NCBI GenBank assembly: GCA_012270625.1
Contig: JAAXHZ010000153.1
Span: forward strand, 1-19,327
Direction of reading: 5' to 3'
Length of the DNA stretch: 19,327 bases
Source: Dehalococcoidia bacterium
GTDB taxonomy: Bacteria; Chloroflexota; Dehalococcoidia; SAR202; UBA11138
Below, piece by piece: positions 5,415 to 12,540 of this stretch (position 1 is its first letter; every line of letters begins with the position of its first letter). A model generated the notes under the pieces. That model searched no databases. It was not told where the DNA came from and worked only from the letters and a program-made list of their open reading frames with translations. A program made the translations under genes and the position numbers.

Positions 5415-7781
5415 TTACTCCACCTTCTCGAGGGGCGCGAAGCTGGTCAGGAAGCGCTTGACTCCACCGCCATCCTTGAACGCGACCGTAGCTTGGAAGT
5501 CGGCCCCAGACGGCTCACAGCTCATTACGATTCCCTCACCGAAAGCCTTGTGTCGCACCTTGTCGCCCGTTGCGAACGGGGGGCCTCCCGCAGACGGAAC
5601 GGACCTGCGCCGTCTGGTCTGAGGGATGGCCGATCTGCCCGGTCTCCGAGATCGAGCCGGCTCCGACGCAGTCGTCGGTCGCGGCCGCCGCGATGAGAAC
5701 TGGAACCCCTGGTCAGCGCGTTCCCGGCCCGCTCGCGGAGCAGACTCGGGCCGGCGGGCCGCCCTCGAAACATCGGTCTGACCCATCCCGTTCCCAGACG
5801 ACGGCTGGGAATTTTCCATCCCCGCGACCAGCTCCCTGGGAATGTCGAGTAAGAACCGAGATGGCAGGTTCGGTCCTGTGCCTCCGCGAAAGCCGCGCCG
5901 GAACGCCCTCGTAAGGTAGAGACGTTCCTTGGCTCGCGTCATGCCTACGTAGCACAGCCTCCTCTCCTCTTCCAGTCCTGCCTCCTCATCGATGGATCGC
6001 GCATGTGGCAAAAGACCGTCTTCCATTCCGACCATGAACACCACGGGATACTCCAGACCCTTGGCCTGGTGCAGAGTGATGAGTGTAAGCGCGTCCGGCC
6101 CCTCTTCCATGCTGTCCACGTCGCTGACCAGGCTGACGCTCTCAAGAAATGCGTTGAGACCGTCGGGCATTCCCAGCTCGGAGAATTCTCGGGCCGCAGT
6201 CTTGAACTCATTGATGTTGTCCAGCCGATCCTCAGCCTGCTCGTCTCGCTCAATCAGGTAATTCCTGTAGCCGGTCCTCTCAAGCACCCTTTCAATCAGT
6301 TCGACAAGACTGATCTGCTCTGCCTCAGAACGAAGTGTCTCAATCAGATTCCTGAAGTCTCCCAGGGCGCGCGCAGCGCGAGCGGTAAAAGGACCGCTGA
6401 CCAGCGGCCCGCCGAATTCTGTGGACGGGGATATGCTGCGAATCGACTCGAACGCCGACATGCCCTGGTCACGCGCAAGCCTGGCGAGCTCGTCCAGAGT
6501 CCGCCTGCCGATACCGCGTGGCGGAAGGTTCACGACTCGCATCAGGCTCACGTCGTCATTTGGATTTACCAGCAGCCGGAGGTAGGCTGCAACGTCCTTG
6601 ACCTCCTGCCTATGGTAGAACTTAGTACCTCCGATGAGCTGGTATGGCACCCCATAGCGTCGGCATGACTCTTCGAGCGCTCTGGACTGAGCGTTGACGC
6701 GGTACATAACCGCGATGTCGCCGAGACGATAAGGCGCCGGAGCAGCTCCCTTGGATCGAGTCAGCAGCCCGATCTCTCGGAGCACGAACTGGGCCTCCTC
6801 CTGCTCATCGTATCCTTCAGAAATAGAGATCAGCTCTCCGGCGCCGTTGTTGGTGAAAAGCTCTTTTTCCACGCGCTGTGTGTTTGCCGAGATAAGCCTT
6901 GAGGCCGCATCGAGGATGGTCTGAGTGGAGCGGTAGTTCTGTTCTAGCGCGACTACCTTCGCGTCGGGAAAGTCATTCTGAAAGCTGAGGATGTTTCTGA
7001 TGTCCGCGTTGCGCCACGAATAGATCGACTGGTCCGGGTCTCCCACTACACAGAGATTGCGGTGCTTTTGCGCTATGAGTCGCGCTATCGCGTACTGGGC
7101 GACGTTGGTGTCCTGGAACTCGTCGATCATGAACTGCGAGTAGCGATCCTGGTACTTCTCAGCGACCGTCTCGTTGTCCCTCAGAAGCACAAACGTCTTG
7201 AGAAGCAGATCGTCGAAGTCTGCCGCGTTCGACTGTCCCATCAGCGCTTCGTATCGTTGATAGACCCGACCCACAACCTCATCGAAGTAGCTTGCGGTAC
7301 GCATGGTGAATCCATCAGCGGTCAGGAGCTGACTCTTGGCGCTGGAAATAGCCGACTGAATCGCACGCGGCGGGAACTGCTTGGGATCCGCATCGGTCTC
7401 ACGCATACTGCGCTTGACCATCTCCAGCTGGTCAGGGTCGTCGTAGATGGCGAAGCTGCGATCGAGGCCCACCGCTTCGCCATCGCGACGGAGAATCTGG
7501 GCGCAGAACGCATGAAACGTGCCGACCGTTAGCCTATCTGACCCATACGCCACTACCGACCTTATCCGCTCTTTCATCTCCCTGGCGGCCTTGTTCGTAA
7601 ACGTTACGGCGCCGATACGACTGGGAGGCAGCCCCACGACCCGCAACAGATACGCGATCCTGTAGGTGATGAGTCGTGTCTTGCCGCTCCCAGGTCCAGC
7701 GACGATCAGCAGTGGACCGTCGATGGCCTCGACCGCCTCGCGCTGTCGATCATTCAAGCCGGATAGAAACTCGGTGGTCAT
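5415..7781 (-). CDS. pcrA: ATP-dependent DNA helicase PcrA/UvrD (superfamily 1A)
   Basis: A 788-residue 3'-5' DNA helicase acting in repair and in removing proteins from DNA. Motifs in order: Q motif LNDRQREAV (9-17), Walker A AGPGSGKT (28-35), motif Ia TFTNKAAREM (60-69), motif II DEFQDTN (220-226), motif III VVGDPDQSIYSWR (245-257), motif IV LEQNYRS (279-285), then TLHQAKGLEYPVVF and YVGMTRAKERL. After the core comes a linker of about 90 residues rich in Arg, Ser and Pro. It ends in a Tudor-like domain (GDKVRHKAFGEGIV onward) that in PcrA binds RNA polymerase; that tail favours PcrA over UvrD/Rep. It follows speE by 35 bases on the same strand and is probably the last gene of the speD-speE-pcrA unit. 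Confidence 0.95.
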   Translation of the reverse strand: MTTEFLSGLNDRQREAVEAIDGPLLIVAGPGSGKTRLITYRIAYLLRVVGLPPSRIGAVTFTNKAAREMKERIRSVVAYGSDRLTVGTFHAFCAQILRRDGEAVGLDRSFAIYDDPDQLEMVKRSMRETDADPKQFPPRAIQSAISSAKSQLLTADGFTMRTASYFDEVVGRVYQRYEALMGQSNAADFDDLLLKTFVLLRDNETVAEKYQDRYSQFMIDEFQDTNVAQYAIARLIAQKHRNLCVVGDPDQSIYSWRNADIRNILSFQNDFPDAKVVALEQNYRSTQTILDAASRLISANTQRVEKELFTNNGAGELISISEGYDEQEEAQFVLREIGLLTRSKGAAPAPYRLGDIAVMYRVNAQSRALEESCRRYGVPYQLIGGTKFYHRQEVKDVAAYLRLLVNPNDDVSLMRVVNLPPRGIGRRTLDELARLARDQGMSAFESIRSISPSTEFGGPLVSGPFTARAARALGDFRNLIETLRSEAEQISLVELIERVLERTGYRNYLIERDEQAEDRLDNINEFKTAAREFSELGMPDGLNAFLESVSLVSDVDSMEEGPDALTLITLHQAKGLEYPVVFMVGMEDGLLPHARSIDEEAGLEEERRLCYVGMTRAKERLYLTRAFRRGFRGGTGPNLPSRFLLDIPRELVAGMENSQPSSGNGMGQTDVSRAARRPESAPRAGRERADQGFQFSSRRPRPTTASEPARSRRPGRSAIPQTRRRRSVPSAGGPPFATGDKVRHKAFGEGIVMSCEPSGADFQATVAFKDGGGVKRFLTSFAPLEKVE

Positions 7782-7816
7782 GTTCTAGGGGTCCCTGTTG
7801 ACGAAAGCGTCGTCAG

Positions 7817-8737
7817 TCAGACGACGAACAACGGTGTGTCGCGCGTGATTATTCGCTTTTCGCCTGCCACTGACTCGCGTAGGTACTTCGGGACCGATAC
7901 CATGCCCCGCAGAGTCGTCCCGTCGAAGTACCGAAGCTGCCCTGTGATACGGGCGGCGATCCTCTCATCTACCTCATCCGGGGGCAGGTCGGCGGGATCC
8001 TCTCCAAGAGAACCGATCACAAATCCCCACGTTGACCCAAAGCTGGGAACAAAGGTCTCGGACAGCGTAACCACTGGAAATACGCTGGCGACCGTGTTGG
8101 CAACAGCGGAGAAGCACTGCTCGTAGAAGGAAGGCCCAGTCGGGCCGGACTGTGAGACCATGACTCCACTGGGACGCAGTCGGTCCCGGACAAGACCGTA
8201 GAACTCCTGCGTATAGAGAAGGTAAGCTGGCCCGGCTTCGAGCGGATCCGGCACGTCTATGACGACCACGTCAAACCGCTCGGATGTGGACTCCAGATAG
8301 GCAAGCGCGTCGGCGTGGACCAGCTCGACGCGAGGATCGTCAAACGAGCCTTGATGATGGTTGGGCAGGTACTCCCGACACAGCTCCACGACTTTGCTGT
8401 CGATGTCCACCATCACAACGCTCTCGACCGTAACGTGCTTTAGTACCTCTCGGATCGTCGCGCCCTCGCCTCCACCAGCCACGAACACTGAAGTGGGGCT
8501 GGGGAGGGAAATCATCGCCGGGTGGACTAGTCCCTCGTGATAGACGAACTCGTCCACCTCCGTTGACTGCGTCTTCCCATCCAGCGCCAGGCTCCTGCCG
8601 AATGCCGCCCCGTCCTGTACCACCACGTCCTGATAAGGTGTGCGGCCGGAGAAATAGACGTGATCTATCCGCTCAGCCTGGTACAGGTCAGGCGTGATCA
8701 GCTCATAGTGCCAGTTGCCTCGGGGCGGGCCTTGCAT
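7817..8737 (-). CDS. speE: Polyamine aminopropyltransferase (spermidine synthase family, Thermus-like)
   Basis: A 306-residue enzyme that moves an aminopropyl group from decarboxylated AdoMet to a polyamine acceptor. It has an N-terminal beta domain (to about 70) and a Rossmann domain. Key features are TPYQD (33-37), QSTEVDEFVYHE (57-68), the nucleotide loop AGGGEGATIRE (87-97), MVDID (109-113) and the catalytic region IDVPDP (160-165). The GGGEGATxREVLKH version and the HQGSFDDPR segment resemble, from memory, the Thermus enzyme and plant thermospermine synthases; classical spermidine synthases carry GGGDGG. The acceptor could therefore be agmatine or spermidine as well as putrescine. The ATG lies 15 bases after the speD stop with no clear Shine-Dalgarno, suggesting coupled translation. 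SpeD supplies its co-substrate. Confidence 0.92.
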   Translation of the reverse strand: MQGPPRGNWHYELITPDLYQAERIDHVYFSGRTPYQDVVVQDGAAFGRSLALDGKTQSTEVDEFVYHEGLVHPAMISLPSPTSVFVAGGGEGATIREVLKHVTVESVVMVDIDSKVVELCREYLPNHHQGSFDDPRVELVHADALAYLESTSERFDVVVIDVPDPLEAGPAYLLYTQEFYGLVRDRLRPSGVMVSQSGPTGPSFYEQCFSAVANTVASVFPVVTLSETFVPSFGSTWGFVIGSLGEDPADLPPDEVDERIAARITGQLRYFDGTTLRGMVSVPKYLRESVAGEKRIITRDTPLFVV

Positions 8738-8752
8738 CAGTGACCGGTCAGC

Positions 8753-9124
8753 TCAGAGCGCCGCGGGCACCGAAGCGAACACGTCTCCCCGCCTGACATC
8801 GGAGATCGAGACATCCGCACACTCGAGCATCTCGACGATTAGGTCAGCAGCCCGCAGGGGCAGAAGGCTCTCACCGCAGGTGAATATGTCAGCGGCTGCG
8901 TACGAGTGCTCGGGCCAGGTGTGAATCGAGATGTGCGACTCGGCTATCGCCACGATTCCCGTCACTCCGATCGGCCGAAACTTGTGAAACGTCTCTCCCA
9001 CAACAGTGGCGCCAGCCTCTCGCGCGGCGAACAGAACGACCTCGCGGATATAGTCCAGGTCGTCGAGAAGCTCTGCGTTGCACTCTTTGAGGTCTAGAAG
9101 CAGGTGCGTGCCTAGTGCATCCAA
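8753..9124 (-). CDS. speD: S-adenosylmethionine decarboxylase proenzyme
   Basis: A 123-residue bacterial class 1B AdoMet decarboxylase, normal length. The chain cuts itself between E62 and S63 in AESHISIHTWPE, and S63 becomes the pyruvoyl cofactor. H68 and C83 (in FTCG) are the conserved processing and proton-donor residues. It makes the aminopropyl donor used by the next gene, speE. The start is TTG: the in-frame codon just upstream is a TGA stop, GGAG stands 8 bases before the TTG, and the protein begins where the family begins (MDALGTHLLLDL). A nearby ATG at 9118-9120 is out of frame. A TATAAT box lies 52 bases upstream. Confidence 0.95.
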   Translation of the reverse strand: MDALGTHLLLDLKECNAELLDDLDYIREVVLFAAREAGATVVGETFHKFRPIGVTGIVAIAESHISIHTWPEHSYAAADIFTCGESLLPLRAADLIVEMLECADVSISDVRRGDVFASVPAAL

Positions 9125-9175
9125 TCACCAATCTCCGGAGCAATCTGAGGGAGTCGCCAAGTTTGGCAGTTTCGC

Positions 9176-9210
9176 ATTATACACGATCCGGCGCGCGTCG
9201 CGTCGGATCG
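9176..9210 (-). promoter_or_regulatory. Candidate speD promoter with adjoining inverted repeat
   Basis: On the minus strand TATAAT (9181 to 9176) lies 52 bases before the TTG start. Immediately upstream is a perfect 7-base inverted repeat, CGATCCG (9184-9190) and CGGATCG (9204-9210), with 13 bases between, covering where a -35 would be. No consensus -35 is visible. The repeat may bind a regulator; this is inferred. Confidence 0.42.
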
Positions 9211-9367
9211 GTACGTCAGTATAGCCAGTCCCATACCGGCTGTTCATGATTCCCTAATACGAATTATCTACAAAAACTTGACCAAAACCATTGACGCGCC
9301 TTGTACGGATTACGGTTTAGCATTTCGTATATCAGGGCAGCTAAATACGAACCTGGTAGGAACCGAA

Positions 9368-9997
9368 ATGAACGTCAGTCTCGAACAGACTCGGTTCCGA
9401 GGTATCGCCCAAAGGCTGCCCGGAACCCCTACTCTTCCATACCGAATCTCGGTCAATGTACCCCGCGCCGCGGTCTTGCATCTGCTCGCGCTGGCGCTGT
9501 CCTCCATCTCGCTGGCGGTCTTGCTATTCCGGTTCAGCTCTTTTCTTGAGACGCTCGGACACTGGAGGTACTTGGGGGTCGCGGCAGCTGAATTTGGCAA
9601 CAGCGCGATGATGGTGTTTCCGACGCCCGCATCGGCATACACGTTTGCCATGGGGGCCGCGCTCAACCCGATTCTGGTCGGGCTTATCGGCGGAGTCGCC
9701 GCAACGCTCGGTGAGCTGATCGGCTACCACATCGGGAAGAGAGGAAACTCCGTCATCTCTCACCGAGCTTCGGTTCAACGATTCAGCGCATGGACTGAGA
9801 GATGGGGTGCCTTCGTTCTACTGGTCTGCGCGGCGCTGCCCGTCCCATTCGACATCGCCGGAGTCTGGGCGGGGGCCACGCGCTACCCTCTGGCCCGGTT
9901 TATTCCAGTAGTGTTCGTGGGCAAGACGGTCAGGGCTGCTTCGATAGCCTTAGCCGGTTACTTCGGTCTTGAGGCGGCTACGAGAATGATTGGTTAG
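9368..9997 (+). CDS. VTT/DedA-like (SNARE-associated type) integral membrane protein
   Basis: A 209-residue membrane protein with hydrophobic segments near 33-57, 68-90, 92-122, 147-170 and 177-200. The stretch FPTPASAYTFAMGAALNP (84-101) followed by GLIGGVAATLGELIGYHIG (105-123), and the later LPVPFDIAGVWAG, match the VTT domain, with paired re-entrant Pro motifs and a conserved G-E/x-GY-x-G. Members are linked to lipid flipping or membrane homeostasis. The ATG at 9368 is chosen because GGTAGGAA stands about 6 bases upstream. An in-frame TTG at 9278 would add 30 residues without family resemblance, probably across the promoter region. The gene is divergent from speD. The specific substrate is unknown. 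Confidence 0.82.
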   Translation: MNVSLEQTRFRGIAQRLPGTPTLPYRISVNVPRAAVLHLLALALSSISLAVLLFRFSSFLETLGHWRYLGVAAAEFGNSAMMVFPTPASAYTFAMGAALNPILVGLIGGVAATLGELIGYHIGKRGNSVISHRASVQRFSAWTERWGAFVLLVCAALPVPFDIAGVWAGATRYPLARFIPVVFVGKTVRAASIALAGYFGLEAATRMIG

Positions 9998-10108
9998 CCT
10001 GGGAAATTGCTCTTATTCAATCTTCTTAAGACCGGCTTACAGCTTTACTTTGACGCTCGCGCTCATATAGCATTTAGCGCTAGTAGCAGGCGTTCATTCG
10101 GAGCGCAG

Positions 10109-10128
10109 TTGTCCCTGCTCTGGGACAA
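10109..10128 (+). promoter_or_regulatory. Perfect hairpin/dyad upstream of udg
   Basis: TTGTCCC (10109-10115) and GGGACAA (10122-10128) form a perfect 7-base inverted repeat with a 6-base centre, 30 bases before the udg ATG. A TTGACG (10050-10055) with TTTAGC (10073-10078), spaced by 17, could be a weak promoter just upstream, which would put the dyad in the leader. No T run follows. It could be an operator or a leader structure. Confidence 0.4.
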
Positions 10129-10158
10129 TTGCCCGATCGCCGCTTCAACGGATTACTT

Positions 10159-10773
10159 ATGACCGACTACCCTGACCTCGTTCAACAGATCTCCACGTGC
10201 GAGAAGTGCGGCCTGTCCCAGGGGCGCAATAGGAGCGTGCCTGGCGACGGAGCGCTCGACGCTGACATCATGTTCATCGGTGAAGGGCCGGGATTCCACG
10301 AAGACCGGCAGGGTCTGCCGTTCGTTGGACAAGCCGGCAACTTGCTGAACGAAATGCTTGCCTCAATCGGGCTGTCGCGACAGGACGTTTACATCACCAA
10401 TATGGTCAAGTGCCGACCTCCAAACAATCGCGATCCGTTTCCTGGAGAAATCCGCTCCTGCTCGCCCTATCTCGACGCGCAGATTGAGCTGATACAGCCC
10501 AAGGTGATCGTCACGCTCGGCAGGTACTCGTTCGCGAAGTTCTTTCCCCGTGAGTCCATCAGCCGGGCTCGTGGCAACCCACGCGATTGGCAGGGTCTGG
10601 TCATCTACCCCATGTACCATCCGGCCGCCGCGCTGCACAATCCGGGACTCCGTCCAGCGCTTCAGCTGGACTTTGCTGCCCTGCCAGAGCTGATCCGCGA
10701 GGTCGCTGAGCGTCAGGCTGCGGGCGAAATGCCCGCGCAGAAGTCGGCCCAGCAGCTCAGCATGTTCGAATAG
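10159..10773 (+). CDS. udg: Family 4 uracil-DNA glycosylase (4Fe-4S)
   Basis: A 204-residue DNA repair enzyme that removes uracil from DNA. Cluster ligands are C14, C17 (CEKC), C84 (VKCRPP) and C100 (RSCSP). Catalytic motif A is GEGPGFHED (40-48), followed by GLPFVGQAGNLL (51-62), ITNMVKCRPPNNRDP (78-92) and the YHPAAAL motif. The last residues, QLSMF (199-203), match the consensus bacterial sliding-clamp binding motif. The ATG at 10159 is preferred over an upstream TTG at 10129, because the protein then begins at the family's usual position and clears the dyad at 10109-10128. The RNase J gene begins 6 bases after the stop, so the two are probably co-translated. Confidence 0.93.
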   Translation: MTDYPDLVQQISTCEKCGLSQGRNRSVPGDGALDADIMFIGEGPGFHEDRQGLPFVGQAGNLLNEMLASIGLSRQDVYITNMVKCRPPNNRDPFPGEIRSCSPYLDAQIELIQPKVIVTLGRYSFAKFFPRESISRARGNPRDWQGLVIYPMYHPAAALHNPGLRPALQLDFAALPELIREVAERQAAGEMPAQKSAQQLSMFE

Positions 10774-10779
10774 AGGCGT

Positions 10780-12441
10780 ATGCCAAACCAAACACTTCGA
10801 GTCATCCCGCTCGGCGGTCTGGGCGAGATTGGCCGGAACATGATGGTGTTGGAGTATGACGACGACATCATCGTCATCGACGCGGGCGTTCTGTTCCCAG
10901 AAGAAGACATGCCCGGGATCGACTTCGCTATCCCGGACTTCTCCTACCTTAGGGAGAACCGCGACAGGGTCCGGGCTATCTTAATCACCCACGGCCACGA
11001 AGACCACATCGGCGCCCTGCCTTATCTGCTCAGGCAGATCGACGCTCCGATTTACGCGTCGCGACTGACACACGGACTCATCTCGGTCAAGCTGCGAGAG
11101 CATGGACTGCTCAGGAATGCACAGCTCAACGTCGTCGAACCCCACGGCCCTTTCCGAATATGCCCAGCATTCGACGCTGAATTCTTCCGTGTTTGTCACT
11201 CGATTCCCGACGCTATGGGAATCGCGATTACGACGCCGTTGGGAGTGGTAGTGCACACTGGGGACTTCAAGATCGACCATACCCCCGCGGACGGCATTCC
11301 CACCGATTTCACGAGACTCAGTCAGATTGTCGAGGACGGCGCGCTGCTTCTGTTTTCAGATTCGACCTATGCGGAAGTCGAAGGATACACCGAGTCCGAG
11401 CAGGCAGTCGGCGAGGCGCTCGATCGGGTGATCGGCGATGCGGACGGCAGAGTGATGATCGCGACGTTCGCGTCGTTGATCTCGCGAGTTCAGCAGATCA
11501 TCAACGCGGCGGTGAAGTACGACCGGAAGGTGACCGTCGTTGGTCGCAGCATGGTGAACAACGTCAAGATGGCGCTCGACATGGGTTACCTCGACGCCCC
11601 TGACGGGCTCGTGATACCTATGTCCAAGGCAAGGCACCTCCCGCTCGATGAGGTGGTGATTGTAGCTACCGGCAGCCAGGGAGAGCCTACGTCCGCCCTG
11701 GTCAGGATCGCCAACGGACGCCACAACGACATCGAAGTCGTGCCTGGTGACACGGTCGTCATATCCGCATCTCCGATACCTGGCAATGAGACCGTGGTGG
11801 CCCGGACGATCGACAACCTGTTCAGGCAGGGAGCGGCTGTCCTGTACAGCCGAATCTCCATGGTGCACGTGCACGGTCACGCGGCCCAGGAAGAGCTCAA
11901 GATGATGCTGAGCATCGTCAGGCCGAGGTACTTCGTTCCAGTACACGGCGAGTACAGGCACCTGATCCAACACGCGGGCATCGCGTCCGACATGGGTATT
12001 CCGTCCTCGCGGATATTCGTTCTCGAAGACGGCGACGTGCTGGAACTGGACAGCGACAGCGCGGCTGTCGTCGAAAGCGTACAGGCAGGCCACGTATTCA
12101 TCGACGGCAAGCACCTGTGGAACATGGACAGCACGGTGCTCAGAGAACGAAGGAGGCTGGCGCGTGAGGGTGTGGTCACTGTGACGGTGACTCTGAGCGC
12201 CAGGACCGGTCTGCTATTGACTGATCCGGTAATCCGATCATACGGCTTCGTGGACCTCGAAGATTCTGATACTATTTTCGAAAATACCTCAAAACTAGTT
12301 TCGTCGTTCCTTGAAGATTCTGACAATGACGGTCTAGATTTTGAACGAGTGAAGTCTCGGCTGACGAGATCGGTTGCGGACTTCCTGTACGGCGAGACGC
12401 GGAGGAGACCGACGGTACTGACCGTTATCGAACAGGTGTAA
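10780..12441 (+). CDS. rnj: Ribonuclease J
   Basis: A 553-residue metallo-beta-lactamase/beta-CASP ribonuclease, normal length, with endo- and 5'-3' exonuclease activity in RNA decay and rRNA maturation. The metal site is H71-x-H73-x-D75-H76 (THGHEDH), H140 (VCHS) and D162 (HTGDF). The beta-CASP domain lies roughly between 210 and 350. It is followed by VHVHGHA (362-368), which is typical of RNase J, and VPVHGEY with H389. The C-terminal domain (about 440-553) is the RNase J dimerisation/extra domain. The start follows the udg stop by 6 bases, with AGAGG as ribosome site overlapping that stop. ftsK follows after 99 bases. Confidence 0.96.
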   Translation: MPNQTLRVIPLGGLGEIGRNMMVLEYDDDIIVIDAGVLFPEEDMPGIDFAIPDFSYLRENRDRVRAILITHGHEDHIGALPYLLRQIDAPIYASRLTHGLISVKLREHGLLRNAQLNVVEPHGPFRICPAFDAEFFRVCHSIPDAMGIAITTPLGVVVHTGDFKIDHTPADGIPTDFTRLSQIVEDGALLLFSDSTYAEVEGYTESEQAVGEALDRVIGDADGRVMIATFASLISRVQQIINAAVKYDRKVTVVGRSMVNNVKMALDMGYLDAPDGLVIPMSKARHLPLDEVVIVATGSQGEPTSALVRIANGRHNDIEVVPGDTVVISASPIPGNETVVARTIDNLFRQGAAVLYSRISMVHVHGHAAQEELKMMLSIVRPRYFVPVHGEYRHLIQHAGIASDMGIPSSRIFVLEDGDVLELDSDSAAVVESVQAGHVFIDGKHLWNMDSTVLRERRRLAREGVVTVTVTLSARTGLLLTDPVIRSYGFVDLEDSDTIFENTSKLVSSFLEDSDNDGLDFERVKSRLTRSVADFLYGETRRRPTVLTVIEQV

Positions 12442-12465
12442 CGGTATCGTCCACCTCCGAAACTT

Positions 12466-12497
12466 TTGACAGCGGCGCTGCGCTGTTCCGGTAGTCT
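12466..12497 (+). promoter_or_regulatory. Possible ftsK promoter
   Basis: A perfect -35 hexamer TTGACA (12466-12471) lies 69 bases before the ftsK ATG. The best -10 candidates are poor (TAGTCT at 12492-12497, spacing 20), so this is weak. It would allow ftsK to be expressed apart from udg-rnj. Confidence 0.25.
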
Positions 12498-12540
12498 GGC
12501 CGTCGCGCGTCCAGTCTAACCGAATTCGAGGTCTCACCAA

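Noticed and set aside
9278..9367. N-terminal extension of the VTT/DedA-like protein from a TTG
   Set aside because: The added 30 residues have no family resemblance, TTGACC there looks like promoter sequence, and the ATG at 9368 has a proper ribosome site.
10129..10158. Ten-residue extension of the uracil glycosylase from a TTG
   Set aside because: The TTG abuts the hairpin at 10109-10128, leaving no room for a free ribosome site; the ATG at 10159 matches the family start.
11356..12114. Long minus-strand frame of about 250 codons opposite rnj
   Set aside because: It lies wholly within the strongly supported RNase J gene and its translation shows no domain; a shadow of codon bias in a GC-rich gene.
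12273..12286. Perfect 14-base palindrome tattttcgaaaata inside rnj
   Set aside because: It lies in the coding C-terminal domain of RNase J, away from any start, in a locally AT-rich stretch; most likely chance.
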